Positions 1 to 7,880 of a stretch of 64,000 bases of DNA are shown here, piece by piece (position 1 is the stretch's first letter; each line of letters opens with the position of its first letter). Position numbers and translations under genes: made by a program. The notes beneath the pieces are model-generated. The model ran no database searches and had not been told where the DNA came from. It saw nothing but the letters and a program-made list of their open reading frames with translations. Origin of the DNA: CAZXYS01 sp964645005 (GTDB taxonomy: Bacteria > Bacteroidota > Ignavibacteria > Kapaibacteriales > UBA2268); assembly GCA_964645005.1 (NCBI GenBank), contig CAZXYS010000004.1, positions 62,001 to 126,000 of the forward strand. The letters are read 5' to 3'.

Positions 1-457
1 CTCGATTTACTCGCATGCCAGCTTCATGGCGCGGACGACGGAATTCTTCCCTCCGGAGAGGGTAGTGCAGGCAGGCATCAGGGCGCTCTGCAAGGATGAG
101 AGAAATTTTATCAGGAATAAGGGCGTAAAAACCTTCTTTGCGAATGAGATCAGACGCGGCGTCCACGGCGATAACTGGCAGGCTAAGATTGCCGAAAATC
201 TCAGCGATGAAGTCTATGTCACATTAGATGCGGATTACTTCGATCCGTCGATTATCCCCGCCACAGGCACGCCCGAACCGGACGGTTTCTTTTACTCGGA
301 AACGCTCGATGTTTTCCGCGAATTGCTGAAGCATGGGAAGAAGATAGTCGGTTTTGACGTTGTCGAGCTGGCGCCGTTCGCAAGTTTGCACCATCCGCAG
401 CTTACAATGGCGCGCCTGATCTATAAAATGCTGAATTTTGCTTTTGCTCAACAATAA
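1..457 (+). CDS. Agmatinase/arginase-family ureohydrolase, C-terminal part (5' truncated by window)
   Basis: The reading frame is already open at the window edge (codon phase from base 2). The residues before the first internal ATG (SIYSHASF) look like normal ureohydrolase sequence, so the gene starts outside the window and the ATG at 26 is not its start. The protein carries the metal-binding signature VTLDADYFDPS followed by ATGTPEPDGF, matching the DxDxxDP...GTGTPEPGG pattern of agmatinases and related Mn-dependent ureohydrolases, then the usual GFDVVELAP end motif. Family knowledge predicts hydrolysis of agmatine to putrescine and urea, but a related guanidino substrate is possible. It lies 58 bases upstream of dapD on the same strand and may be cotranscribed with it. 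Confidence 0.85.
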   Translation, partial: SIYSHASFMARTTEFFPPERVVQAGIRALCKDERNFIRNKGVKTFFANEIRRGVHGDNWQAKIAENLSDEVYVTLDADYFDPSIIPATGTPEPDGFFYSETLDVFRELLKHGKKIVGFDVVELAPFASLHHPQLTMARLIYKMLNFAFAQQ

Positions 458-515
458 TTGAGAGCTGTTTACGCTTATTTTTTTATTCAATTAAGTTCTA
501 AATTTTGAGAGAATT

Positions 516-1352
516 ATGGAAGCTTTAAAAAAGAGAATTGGCAACATTTTCTCGCAGCAGGAAAAATATTCCGAGGAATCCCTGCGGGAATTAACCGACG
601 AATTCCTTGATTTGCTCAATTCCGGCGAAGCCCGCGCCGTCGAACCAGATGGCGGCGGCGGCTGGAAAGTCAACTCATGGGTGAAGCAGGGAATTCTCAT
701 ACTCTTCAAACACGGTCAACTCAGAGACATGTCAATAAATGATGATTTCAAATTTTTCGATAAACATAATCTGCCGCTGAAGTCGATGAAGCTTGACGAC
801 GGTGTGCGCATTGTCCCCGGCGGTTCGTCAATCCGCACGGGCTCTTATGTTTCAAGCGGCGTTATCTGTATGCCGCCGATGTATATTAACATTGGCGCCT
901 ATGTTGACGAAGGAACGATGATCGATTCACACGCGCTTGTCGGAACATGCGCCCAGGTCGGAAAAGGCGTGCATCTTAGCGCTGCTTCGCAGTTGGGCGG
1001 AGTGCTCGAACCACCCGGCGCAAGACCTGTGATCATCGAGGATAACGTCATGATCGGCGGGAACTGCGGCATATACGAAGGCGTTCTCGTAAGGAAAAGA
1101 GCTGTACTCGGTTCCGGCGTGATCCTGAATTCATCGACTAAGGTTTATGATTTAGTAAATGAGCAGATCTTGTCGGCATCGAAAGGCTCGCCGCTCGAGA
1201 TACCCGAAGGGGCAGTGGTCATACCAGGCTCGCGGAAGATGAAATCGAGCTTTGCCGAAGAGCACGGCTTGCAGATCGCTACACCTATGATAATAAAATA
1301 CCGCGACGAAAAAACCGACGCAAAAACGGCTCCGGAAGACGCTTTGAGATAA
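516..1352 (+). CDS. dapD: 2,3,4,5-tetrahydropyridine-2,6-dicarboxylate N-succinyltransferase
   Basis: This 278-residue protein is full length for DapD. An N-terminal helical domain (about 1-100, with the GGGWKVNSWVKQGIL segment) precedes a left-handed beta-helix of hexapeptide repeats (about 100-240; PPMYINIGAYVDEGTMIDSH, then ARPVIIEDNVMIGGNCGIYEG). It transfers a succinyl group from succinyl-CoA to tetrahydrodipicolinate in the succinylase branch of lysine and meso-diaminopimelate synthesis in the cytoplasm. The ATG at 516 follows a GAGAG purine stretch. The gene begins a tight run with the small membrane protein (13-base gap) and the MEMO-family gene; no function clearly links these three. 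Confidence 0.96.
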   Translation: MEALKKRIGNIFSQQEKYSEESLRELTDEFLDLLNSGEARAVEPDGGGGWKVNSWVKQGILILFKHGQLRDMSINDDFKFFDKHNLPLKSMKLDDGVRIVPGGSSIRTGSYVSSGVICMPPMYINIGAYVDEGTMIDSHALVGTCAQVGKGVHLSAASQLGGVLEPPGARPVIIEDNVMIGGNCGIYEGVLVRKRAVLGSGVILNSSTKVYDLVNEQILSASKGSPLEIPEGAVVIPGSRKMKSSFAEEHGLQIATPMIIKYRDEKTDAKTAPEDALR

Positions 1353-1365
1353 ATTAGAGAGAAAC

Positions 1366-1599
1366 ATGGATCCTGTTAAAAAAATCGAAAAAAGGCTGAA
1401 CGTCAGCATGTATGCTTTTGCCGGCGCGAATATTCTTGCATTCATATTTTTCCTGATAGCGTATGTGCTTTCAGAGGAAATCTGGTTTCTGGTCGCCGGA
1501 CTGGCGCTTATAGCCGCAACAGTGGTTTACAGGATATTTCTTCAAAGGATTCGAGGAAAATTACGAACAGCAATGAAAAACGGAGATAAAAATGAGTGA
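1366..1599 (+). CDS. Small two-helix membrane protein, unknown function
   Basis: A 77-residue protein with two predicted membrane helices (about residues 17-38 and 42-61), a charged N-terminus (DPVKKIEKRLN) and a basic, polar C-terminal tail. I do not recognise a family. It starts 13 bases after dapD with a GAGAG ribosome-binding stretch and its end overlaps the next gene by 8 bases, so translational coupling to the MEMO-family protein is likely. Its coding status rests on this packing and on the clean transmembrane pattern. Confidence 0.75.
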   Translation: MDPVKKIEKRLNVSMYAFAGANILAFIFFLIAYVLSEEIWFLVAGLALIAATVVYRIFLQRIRGKLRTAMKNGDKNE

Positions 1600-2815
1600 A
1601 GACTTTGTACTGCCGCAGCTTAGAGACGATATAAAAACAGAAGTCATAGAAGATCAGGGCGAAAAACTGGTCGTGCTGTCCGACCCGGACGGGCTCGCAC
1701 AGCAGCCTATAGCTATACCGCTGGAACTGGCACCGGTTTTCCATTTTCTTAATGGCAGCGTCACGATGTCGGAATTGAAGAGCCACGTCAAGACGCCCGA
1801 CGGTTCCGAGCCCGACATGAGCCCGATAGTACAGATGATAAATTACCTCGATGCAATGGGCTATATCAAGAGCCCTGAATATATGGAACTACGCCGGAAA
1901 TATGACGAATACCTAGCCTCGCCGGTGAGGAAGCCGGTATGCGCAGGGCAGTCCTACTCTTCCGATCCGAATCAATTGCGCGAGCAGCTTGGCGATATAC
2001 TTCATTCCGTCAACGGTGAAGATATCAATCCCGGCGCAAAGTCGATAATTGTCCCTCACATAGATTTCCTCATCGGCAAAGAAGCGCATGAAACCTATGC
2101 TGCGGGCTATCAGGCACTGAAGGGAACCGATCCCGACCTGTTCGTAATCTTCGGAACGGCGCATTACAGGTATTCCGATTACCTCATGTTCACCGAAAAA
2201 GATTTCGAAACGCCTCTCGGTGCCGCCAAAACGGACAAAGAAGTGCTCGAACAGCTTAAAGAAGAACTGCCATTTGACCTAAAATTTGACGATACGGCGC
2301 ATTTCAAAGAGCATTCCGTAGAGCTGCAGGTGGTACTGCTTCAGCGCATGTTCGAAGGGAAAGATTTTACTATACTGCCGATACTCATCGGCTCCTTCCA
2401 GGAATTTATCGAATCCGGCGTCAGTCCAACCGAAAATACCAAATTCAAGAAATATATCGATTCTCTCAAAACCGCCATCGAAAAATCCGGCAGGAAGCCT
2501 GCCTACATCGCGAGCGTCGATTTCGGTCATATCGGCAGGCGTTTCGGCAATGACTTCAACGCGGAAGATAAGCTGGAAGAACTTAAAGCCGCCGACCGAG
2601 AACTTATCGACAACATTTCCGCAGGCGATAAGGAAGCTTTCTTCAAGAAAATCGCCGACTGCAAGAATCAGTGGAATGTCTGCGGCGTCTCTCCGATCTA
2701 CGCTCTCATGCAGACCACGAATCCGAAGAAATCTCAGTTCCTTACATATAATCAATGGAATGACTCGCCGACGTATTCGGCTGTGTCATTCGCAAGTATG
2801 GCGATATATGAATGA
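1592..2815 (+). CDS. AmmeMemoRadiSam system protein B (MEMO family) with N-terminal PqqD-like extension
   Basis: Residues from about 114 onward match the MEMO/UPF0103 family: KPVCAGQSYSSDP start, VPHIDFLIG (H156), FGTAHYRYSDYL (H191), HSVELQ (H241), SVDFGHIG (H313) and CGVSPIY (C364). H156, H191 and C364 sit where human MEMO1 has its metal-coordinating His-His-Cys set. The first ~110 residues add a small domain whose LAPVFHFLNGSVTMSEL and IVQMINYLDAMGYI pattern resembles a PqqD-like winged helix. The family is named for genomic association with AMMECR1-like and radical SAM proteins, neither of which is in the window; its reaction is unsettled. The start follows GGAG and overlaps the previous gene by 8 bases. 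Confidence 0.88.
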   Translation: MSEDFVLPQLRDDIKTEVIEDQGEKLVVLSDPDGLAQQPIAIPLELAPVFHFLNGSVTMSELKSHVKTPDGSEPDMSPIVQMINYLDAMGYIKSPEYMELRRKYDEYLASPVRKPVCAGQSYSSDPNQLREQLGDILHSVNGEDINPGAKSIIVPHIDFLIGKEAHETYAAGYQALKGTDPDLFVIFGTAHYRYSDYLMFTEKDFETPLGAAKTDKEVLEQLKEELPFDLKFDDTAHFKEHSVELQVVLLQRMFEGKDFTILPILIGSFQEFIESGVSPTENTKFKKYIDSLKTAIEKSGRKPAYIASVDFGHIGRRFGNDFNAEDKLEELKAADRELIDNISAGDKEAFFKKIADCKNQWNVCGVSPIYALMQTTNPKKSQFLTYNQWNDSPTYSAVSFASMAIYE

Positions 2816-2878
2816 TTCAGTTATAAATCTTTTTTAAACCCGGATCCACAAATGCAATTTTGTATTTTGAATCCAGGT

Positions 2879-4405
2879 TTATCCCGTCGTTATCGGCATA
2901 CCCATAATGGGCCAGATAATGCCGACAAACAGCGCCAGTACTATCATAAGTATTATACTCATTGGTATGCCCGCAAGGAAAAACTGTCCCGTACTGAACT
3001 GCTTGCTTTCATAAGCTATAGCGTTCGGCGCCGCGCCTACCAAAAGAAGGAACGGCATGCCCGCAGAAACAAGACTCGAGAAGATAATAACTTCCGGCGC
3101 TACTCCGAGATACGGCGCTATAACAAGCGCTACAGGCAGAATTATTGAAATTGCCGCTACATTCATTATCAAATTTGTCATTATCATAACGAAAAACGCT
3201 ATCCCCAGAATAAACCAGAATGCGGGCGCCTGTTCGAACATAGCCAGCCAGTTGACGGCTATCCATTTTGCTGCGCCGGTCTCCCAGAGACAGAGACCAA
3301 TACACATTGCACCGCCGAATAAGAGAATTATATTCCACGGTATGTCTTCAAGATCCTTTACAGTCAGGATCTTAAACAGGAAGAACGATACTGTTGTGAC
3401 AAGCAGTACCGCGCTTTTGTTCAAATCCGGGAAATTTGGCATTAAGGATTTAAGTCCAAGCGTGATAACAGCCGAAAAAACAAGAATTAATGTGATAATC
3501 TCATTTCGCTGCATAGGTCCTTGCTTTGCGCTGAGGTTTCTGACTTTTTCTCTTAATCCCGGTATTCTTGATTTTTCCGGTTTGTAGAATACCATAAAGA
3601 ATCCCCAGCAGACAAAAACCATTACAAATCCTATAGGGAACATATAACCGGTCAATTCGAAAAATCCAATTTCCCTCCCCACGATTTCCTTATAGAATCC
3701 AATCGCAATGGCGCCGCGCGCCGCTCCTAAAAGAGTTATTATACTGCCTGCGCCGGCAACGAAAGCCATACCTATAAACAATCCCTTCCCAAATCGAGAG
3801 GGCTGGCTTTCAGGATCATACATTGAATATATTGTAACGAGCAGCGGGAACATAGCGGCAGCCACTGCCGTATGCGCCATAATCAACGTAAGCATGGCAA
3901 CCATAACAAAGCTGCCTAAATATATCATACTGGTTCTCTCGCCAACAAGTGACAGCATTTTATACGCCAGCCGCTTTGTAAGCCCGGTTTGTGAAAAAGC
4001 CAAACCCACAACGATCGATGCCAGTATAAACCAGACACTCGGATCCATGAAGTCAGTAAAAACAACGTCGGGCTCTCGTATAAGGAACAGCGCCTGAATA
4101 ACGCCGACAGCTATACTTGTCACGCCTATCGGAATTACTTCCGCTACCCACCATGTTGCCGTAAGTAAAAATAATCCTATGGATGCCTTGGCGGCATGAC
4201 TCAATTCAAAAGTTTTTCCCATCGGATCGACTGCGTCTGGCCAGGGCGGAGAAAAATACACCGCAAAAAATAATCCAAGCCCTAAAAATATCAGAAAGAT
4301 TCGTTTCCAATCAATAGGTCCTTTCGCTTTTCCCGCCAGAAATATTTTATCGGGCATAGGCGGCAATCCGCCTGCAGGTCTCTCTTTGTTTTTCTTTTTA
4401 GCCAT
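2879..4405 (-). CDS. SLC13/DASS-family sodium-coupled anion transporter
   Basis: A 508-residue, strongly hydrophobic protein with about a dozen membrane segments after a short basic N-terminus. Recognisable DASS features include TATWWVAEVIPIGVTS near residue 85, MAHTAVAAAMFPL near 180 and the second-half region around MTNLIMNVAAISIILPV, which contains the SNT-like substrate/sodium site. The family moves di- and tricarboxylates, sulfate or phosphate together with Na+ across the inner membrane; the substrate cannot be set from sequence here. It lies 23 bases downstream of a CBS-domain gene, and that pair follows a sensor kinase/receiver pair, so regulated carboxylate uptake is a reasonable inference. 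Confidence 0.9.
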   Translation of the reverse strand: MAKKKNKERPAGGLPPMPDKIFLAGKAKGPIDWKRIFLIFLGLGLFFAVYFSPPWPDAVDPMGKTFELSHAAKASIGLFLLTATWWVAEVIPIGVTSIAVGVIQALFLIREPDVVFTDFMDPSVWFILASIVVGLAFSQTGLTKRLAYKMLSLVGERTSMIYLGSFVMVAMLTLIMAHTAVAAAMFPLLVTIYSMYDPESQPSRFGKGLFIGMAFVAGAGSIITLLGAARGAIAIGFYKEIVGREIGFFELTGYMFPIGFVMVFVCWGFFMVFYKPEKSRIPGLREKVRNLSAKQGPMQRNEIITLILVFSAVITLGLKSLMPNFPDLNKSAVLLVTTVSFFLFKILTVKDLEDIPWNIILLFGGAMCIGLCLWETGAAKWIAVNWLAMFEQAPAFWFILGIAFFVMIMTNLIMNVAAISIILPVALVIAPYLGVAPEVIIFSSLVSAGMPFLLLVGAAPNAIAYESKQFSTGQFFLAGIPMSIILMIVLALFVGIIWPIMGMPITTG

Positions 4406-4428
4406 AAATTATCCCAATTAATTATCCA

Positions 4429-4959
4429 TTACTCAATTCCAAGTACCACACCTATTTCATTCAAAACTTCCACTGTCCTGATTACGCCAACAACCACATC
4501 GTCTTTCAAAACCGGCAGCATACTGGTTTCAAACTTGTTCATTTCATATATGATCTTCATAATATGGTCGTTGCTATCGACCGTTTGATCGATAGTCGTC
4601 ATCATATCGCTAACAGGTTTGTTCGAATTGGTTTTGATGGATTTGACAATAGCATCCAGAGATATTTCAAAATATTCGGGATCAGGCTCAACATTCACGT
4701 ATTGCTTGGAATGCTTGACGTGAGTTCCGAAAATACTTTCGGGATCCAGCCCGCGTAAAATATCGCGTCGGCGAACCATCCCCAGAAGCTTGTATTCCTC
4801 GTCGAAGACAAGTACAGCCCGGGCAAGAGATTTCTTGCCATTGATCTCGATCTGGGAATGATGAATTATCGCTATGGCTTCCCTCACCGTAAACCAGTAC
4901 GGAATGTGGGGATACATGTCGAGGGGTATCATTATGTCCCCTGCTCTTTTTGATTCCAT
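4429..4959 (-). CDS. CBS-domain pair protein
   Basis: The protein contains a tandem CBS pair: the first repeat covers about residues 5-60 (GDIMIPLDMYP ... LLGMVRRRDILRGL) and the second about 110-172 (KPVSDMMTTIDQTV ... VVGVIRTVEVLNEIG), separated by a longer linker than usual. CBS pairs bind adenine nucleotides and commonly act as energy or ligand sensors. I chose the ATG at 4959 because AGGAAG lies just upstream; the frame also stays open to an upstream TTG at 4983. It precedes the SLC13 transporter by 23 bases and probably shares its transcript, possibly as a cytoplasmic regulator of transport. Confidence 0.82.
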   Translation of the reverse strand: MESKRAGDIMIPLDMYPHIPYWFTVREAIAIIHHSQIEINGKKSLARAVLVFDEEYKLLGMVRRRDILRGLDPESIFGTHVKHSKQYVNVEPDPEYFEISLDAIVKSIKTNSNKPVSDMMTTIDQTVDSNDHIMKIIYEMNKFETSMLPVLKDDVVVGVIRTVEVLNEIGVVLGIE

Positions 4960-5028
4960 TTCACTTCCTTTCATATTTGTCAAAATTCATTTATTTCAAA
5001 TTTTTGTCAGATGAAGTGTCTCAGAATC

Positions 5029-5108
5029 GTCATTCTGAACGGAACGTAGTGTAGTAAAAAATCCAGAATGCCCATCAGTACCGGATTGTTCGCCGCACTC
5101 AGAATGAC
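5029..5108. repeat. 80-bp element with 10-bp perfect terminal inverted repeats
   Basis: GTCATTCTGA at 5029-5038 is exactly complementary to TCAGAATGAC at 5099-5108, giving a MITE- or REP-like element between the receiver gene and the CBS gene. Similar GTCATTC/GAGCGAAG-type sequences occur in spacers near 16304, 20160, 23335 and 62038, so this is one copy of a dispersed family. A T-run follows on the plus strand, but genes on both sides are on the minus strand, so its role as a terminator is doubtful. Confidence 0.7.
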
Positions 5109-5146
5109 GTTTTTTTAATTCACACCTTTATAAGACAATCTCACCA

Positions 5147-5692
5147 TCATTGTTCCCCCTTCAAAATTTCCTCATCCAGCCCCGAAACTTCAGCGACCTT
5201 CCGAATATCATTATCATATTTGTTCTTCAAAAATCTTATATATTCGGCTTTGAACTTTTCAAGCGCCTTTTCATAAGGAACCGTTTCGAAAATTCCTTTC
5301 AACCGTTTTACTTCCCGTTCATTTTTCTGGAATCGCATAGCCCTGTTCACAGTGAACAGTATCTGTTCCTTTTTAAAGGGCTTCGTAATATAATCGAATA
5401 CACCGTAAGAAAGCGCTTCAATAGCGGAATCCAGTGTGCCGAATGCCGTGATCATTATCACTTGTTCAGTTCTGTCCTGATCCTTGATCATCTTTAGAAT
5501 ATCCATGCCGTCCAGACCGGGCATCTTCAAATCGACTAAAATCAGGTCGAATGTTTCTTTCTCGAGGATTTTCGGCACCTCGAGAGAATTATTCGTCGTT
5601 TTGATCGAATATGAAGTTTTGTCATTTATAATTCTGGACAACAGCCGCAGCAGATCCGGCTCGTCGTCAACTGCTAAAATATTGTGACTCAT
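5147..5692 (-). CDS. Response regulator: receiver domain plus short C-terminal helical tail
   Basis: Residues 1-120 form a CheY-like receiver with the acidic pair DDE at 9-11, phospho-acceptor D54 (LILVDLKMPG), T82 (MITAFG) and K104 (TKPF). After a coiled linker, residues about 145-181 (AEYIRFLKNKYDNDIRKVAEVSGLDEEIL) look like a reduced Fis-type helix-turn-helix, as in NtrC-family regulators, but no AAA+ domain is present. It is encoded 10 bases downstream of the sensor kinase and is presumably its partner. Output could be weak DNA binding or protein interaction; the sequence does not settle which. Confidence 0.88.
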   Translation of the reverse strand: MSHNILAVDDEPDLLRLLSRIINDKTSYSIKTTNNSLEVPKILEKETFDLILVDLKMPGLDGMDILKMIKDQDRTEQVIMITAFGTLDSAIEALSYGVFDYITKPFKKEQILFTVNRAMRFQKNEREVKRLKGIFETVPYEKALEKFKAEYIRFLKNKYDNDIRKVAEVSGLDEEILKGEQ

Positions 5693-5702
5693 AATCTACC
5701 TG

Positions 5703-7880
5703 TCATTTATTATCACTATCATTTTTTTCCTCGACTACCGGCATTGACACTATAAATGTAGTGCCGGGCGTGCTGTTCGGGTAATCTTCTTTCGAAATGC
5801 TGTAAAACGTAATACTGCCGCCGTACTTTTTGACGATACCATAGCAAAGAGATAAGCCCAATCCGGTACCTTCACCTACTTTCTTGGTTGTGAAAAACGG
5901 ATCGAATATTTGCTGTTTGATCCTATTAGAAATGCCGTTACCGGTATCCGATACATTTACCCTTAGCATATCATTAGCTCTTTCGGCGGTTATAGTAAGA
6001 TCGCCGCCTTCCTGCTTCATAACTGCCATCGCATTGTTGATCAAGTTGAAGATCACCTGCTGGAATTCCCGAGCATCGCCCTTAATATAGGGCAGATCAT
6101 TGGGAATCTTAGTCTCGAAATTGATCTTCTTGGTCAGCAGCGTATTCGTTACAATGTTGGAAACCGTGTCGATAGCATCCTTAACATCAACAATATCTTC
6201 AGTGCCTTCCGAGATACGAGCAAATCCGAGAAGGTTCTCGACTATTTTCTTCGCATTATTTGCATTGGTTTCGATCAACTTCAGATCTTCGTATTCATCG
6301 GAACCTTCTTCAAATTTTTCCTTCAGAAGATCGGTAAAGCCTAATATGACCGCCAGCGGATTGTTTATCTCATGAGCAACCCCCGCAGCAAGATTTCCCA
6401 GCGAAGCCAGTTTCTCGGTATTATAGATTCTCTGTTCCATTTCCATCTTTTCAGTGTCATCCCTGACAATGATTGTGAATCCCAGGATCCCGCCTTCCTT
6501 ATTCCTTATAAGTGTTCGTGAAATGTTGCAGTGCAGCCTTTTTCCATCCTTAGTGATTCTTGGCGTCAGATAATTCTTAATATAACCCTTTTTCATCACC
6601 TCATCGTTGATTTTCTGCAGTTCCTTTTTCCGGTCCATTTCCGGCGGTATTATCTTTCGGAATGTATGTTCCTGCATCTCCTCGGCGGTAAAGCCAAACA
6701 TGTGTTCAGCACCTTTGTTCCAGACTTTTATTTTATTGTTGGCGTCGGTGAAAATTATGGCGTCCAGCGAGTTATTCAGGATACTCGAGATATATTCCTC
6801 TTTCTCCGTGACAGTTTCCTTAAGCATGGCAGAGACTCTTCGCTGATAGCTAAGCACCAACAGTCCTGCAAGAAACATACCCAGCAATATTGCCGCTTCG
6901 GCGGCATAATGTCTCTGGTAAGCCTGTTCGATCTCTTCGGCGACTTCCCCTATAGGCGCAACCACAGCTATTGACCAGAAATTATTATATTTGAAATGTT
7001 CGTTTCTTACCGGCGTATAGGCAATCAACTTGGTGAAGTGTTTTTCGACCCCTCTATGCCAGAATGTTTCGTACATCCCCCTGCCCTGCTTGCCCTTCAG
7101 CATTTCTTCCTTCATAATGTTATTTATCTTTGTAAATTTTTCAAAGGGCTTTTTCTCTCGGCGGGCTTCGAATATATTATTACCGATAAATTCCCGTTCG
7201 GGATGATATAAGGTTATTCCGTTCTGATTAATTACCCAGGCATAACCCGTCTTGCCGGATCGCAGCTTTCCCAGCATCTTCTTGAACATCTTCGAAACAT
7301 TTAAACGTGAAAACAATATTGTCTCTTTATGCCCTTCCAAAGATATAGGCATTGTCACCCAGCTTATCAAATTCGGTCTTTTTGATTTATCCCGATCGAT
7401 AATTTTTAAAGACCCTAATTTCATTTTAGAAGAATGGTTAATTTTAAATGAAGCTATTATTTCCCCGGGATTTATTTCAGGCGCTTCGTCGGATTTATAA
7501 TATTCAACTAATTTTCCATCCAATGATAAAAGCCCAACATCAAGCAAACCAATTTGCCTGTTTCTTTCGAATAATGACTTTAAGGCTCTGTTTCGCATTA
7601 CGGAATCTTCTATTGAAGAAAAATTAGACATGGTCCTGAATTCAAGTTCGAGGTCATGAAGGAATAGATCAACCTGGTGTTGAGCATGCTTTGCAAGAAT
7701 CAATTGTTGTTCGTTGAAATCATCATTTATCTGGTCTTTGATAGCATTGGAATCAAAATATATTATAATAAATGCCCCCCCAAATATAATGATAAACAAA
7801 ACCGAAGCAACATAAGGCATGAAGCGGTTGAAGAGAACAGCATCCCAGAAACTCTGCTTTTTATTTTTCTTATCTGCCAT
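5703..7880 (-). CDS. Membrane sensor histidine kinase (Cache-PAS-HisKA-HATPase)
   Basis: A 725-residue hybrid of an extracytoplasmic sensor and a cytoplasmic kinase. Membrane helix 22-42, a long periplasmic region to about 325 resembling a double Cache domain (TGYAWVINQNGITLYHP), second helix about 328-346, PAS about 360-475 (LDAIIFTDANNKIKVWNKGA), HisKA with H503 in VAHEINNPLA, then N box near 608-617, G1 DTGNGI 645-650, F box 659-666 and G2 GTGLGLSL 671-678. No HAMP domain is evident. The ATG overlaps the stop of the dikinase-like gene by one base (TAATG), and the receiver gene follows. Cache kinases often sense small organic acids, which would fit the downstream DASS transporter. Confidence 0.93.
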   Translation of the reverse strand: MADKKNKKQSFWDAVLFNRFMPYVASVLFIIIFGGAFIIIYFDSNAIKDQINDDFNEQQLILAKHAQHQVDLFLHDLELEFRTMSNFSSIEDSVMRNRALKSLFERNRQIGLLDVGLLSLDGKLVEYYKSDEAPEINPGEIIASFKINHSSKMKLGSLKIIDRDKSKRPNLISWVTMPISLEGHKETILFSRLNVSKMFKKMLGKLRSGKTGYAWVINQNGITLYHPEREFIGNNIFEARREKKPFEKFTKINNIMKEEMLKGKQGRGMYETFWHRGVEKHFTKLIAYTPVRNEHFKYNNFWSIAVVAPIGEVAEEIEQAYQRHYAAEAAILLGMFLAGLLVLSYQRRVSAMLKETVTEKEEYISSILNNSLDAIIFTDANNKIKVWNKGAEHMFGFTAEEMQEHTFRKIIPPEMDRKKELQKINDEVMKKGYIKNYLTPRITKDGKRLHCNISRTLIRNKEGGILGFTIIVRDDTEKMEMEQRIYNTEKLASLGNLAAGVAHEINNPLAVILGFTDLLKEKFEEGSDEYEDLKLIETNANNAKKIVENLLGFARISEGTEDIVDVKDAIDTVSNIVTNTLLTKKINFETKIPNDLPYIKGDAREFQQVIFNLINNAMAVMKQEGGDLTITAERANDMLRVNVSDTGNGISNRIKQQIFDPFFTTKKVGEGTGLGLSLCYGIVKKYGGSITFYSISKEDYPNSTPGTTFIVSMPVVEEKNDSDNK

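Noticed and set aside
2836..2880. Near-palindrome AAACCCGGATCC ... GAATCCAGGTTT as a bidirectional terminator between convergent genes
   Set aside because: The T-run lies before the hairpin on the plus strand and reads as A on the minus strand, and the arms have mismatches; termination cannot be supported.
2852..3587. Plus-strand open frames across the SLC13 transporter
   Set aside because: They are antisense shadows of a well-supported membrane transporter, with low-complexity composition and no domains.
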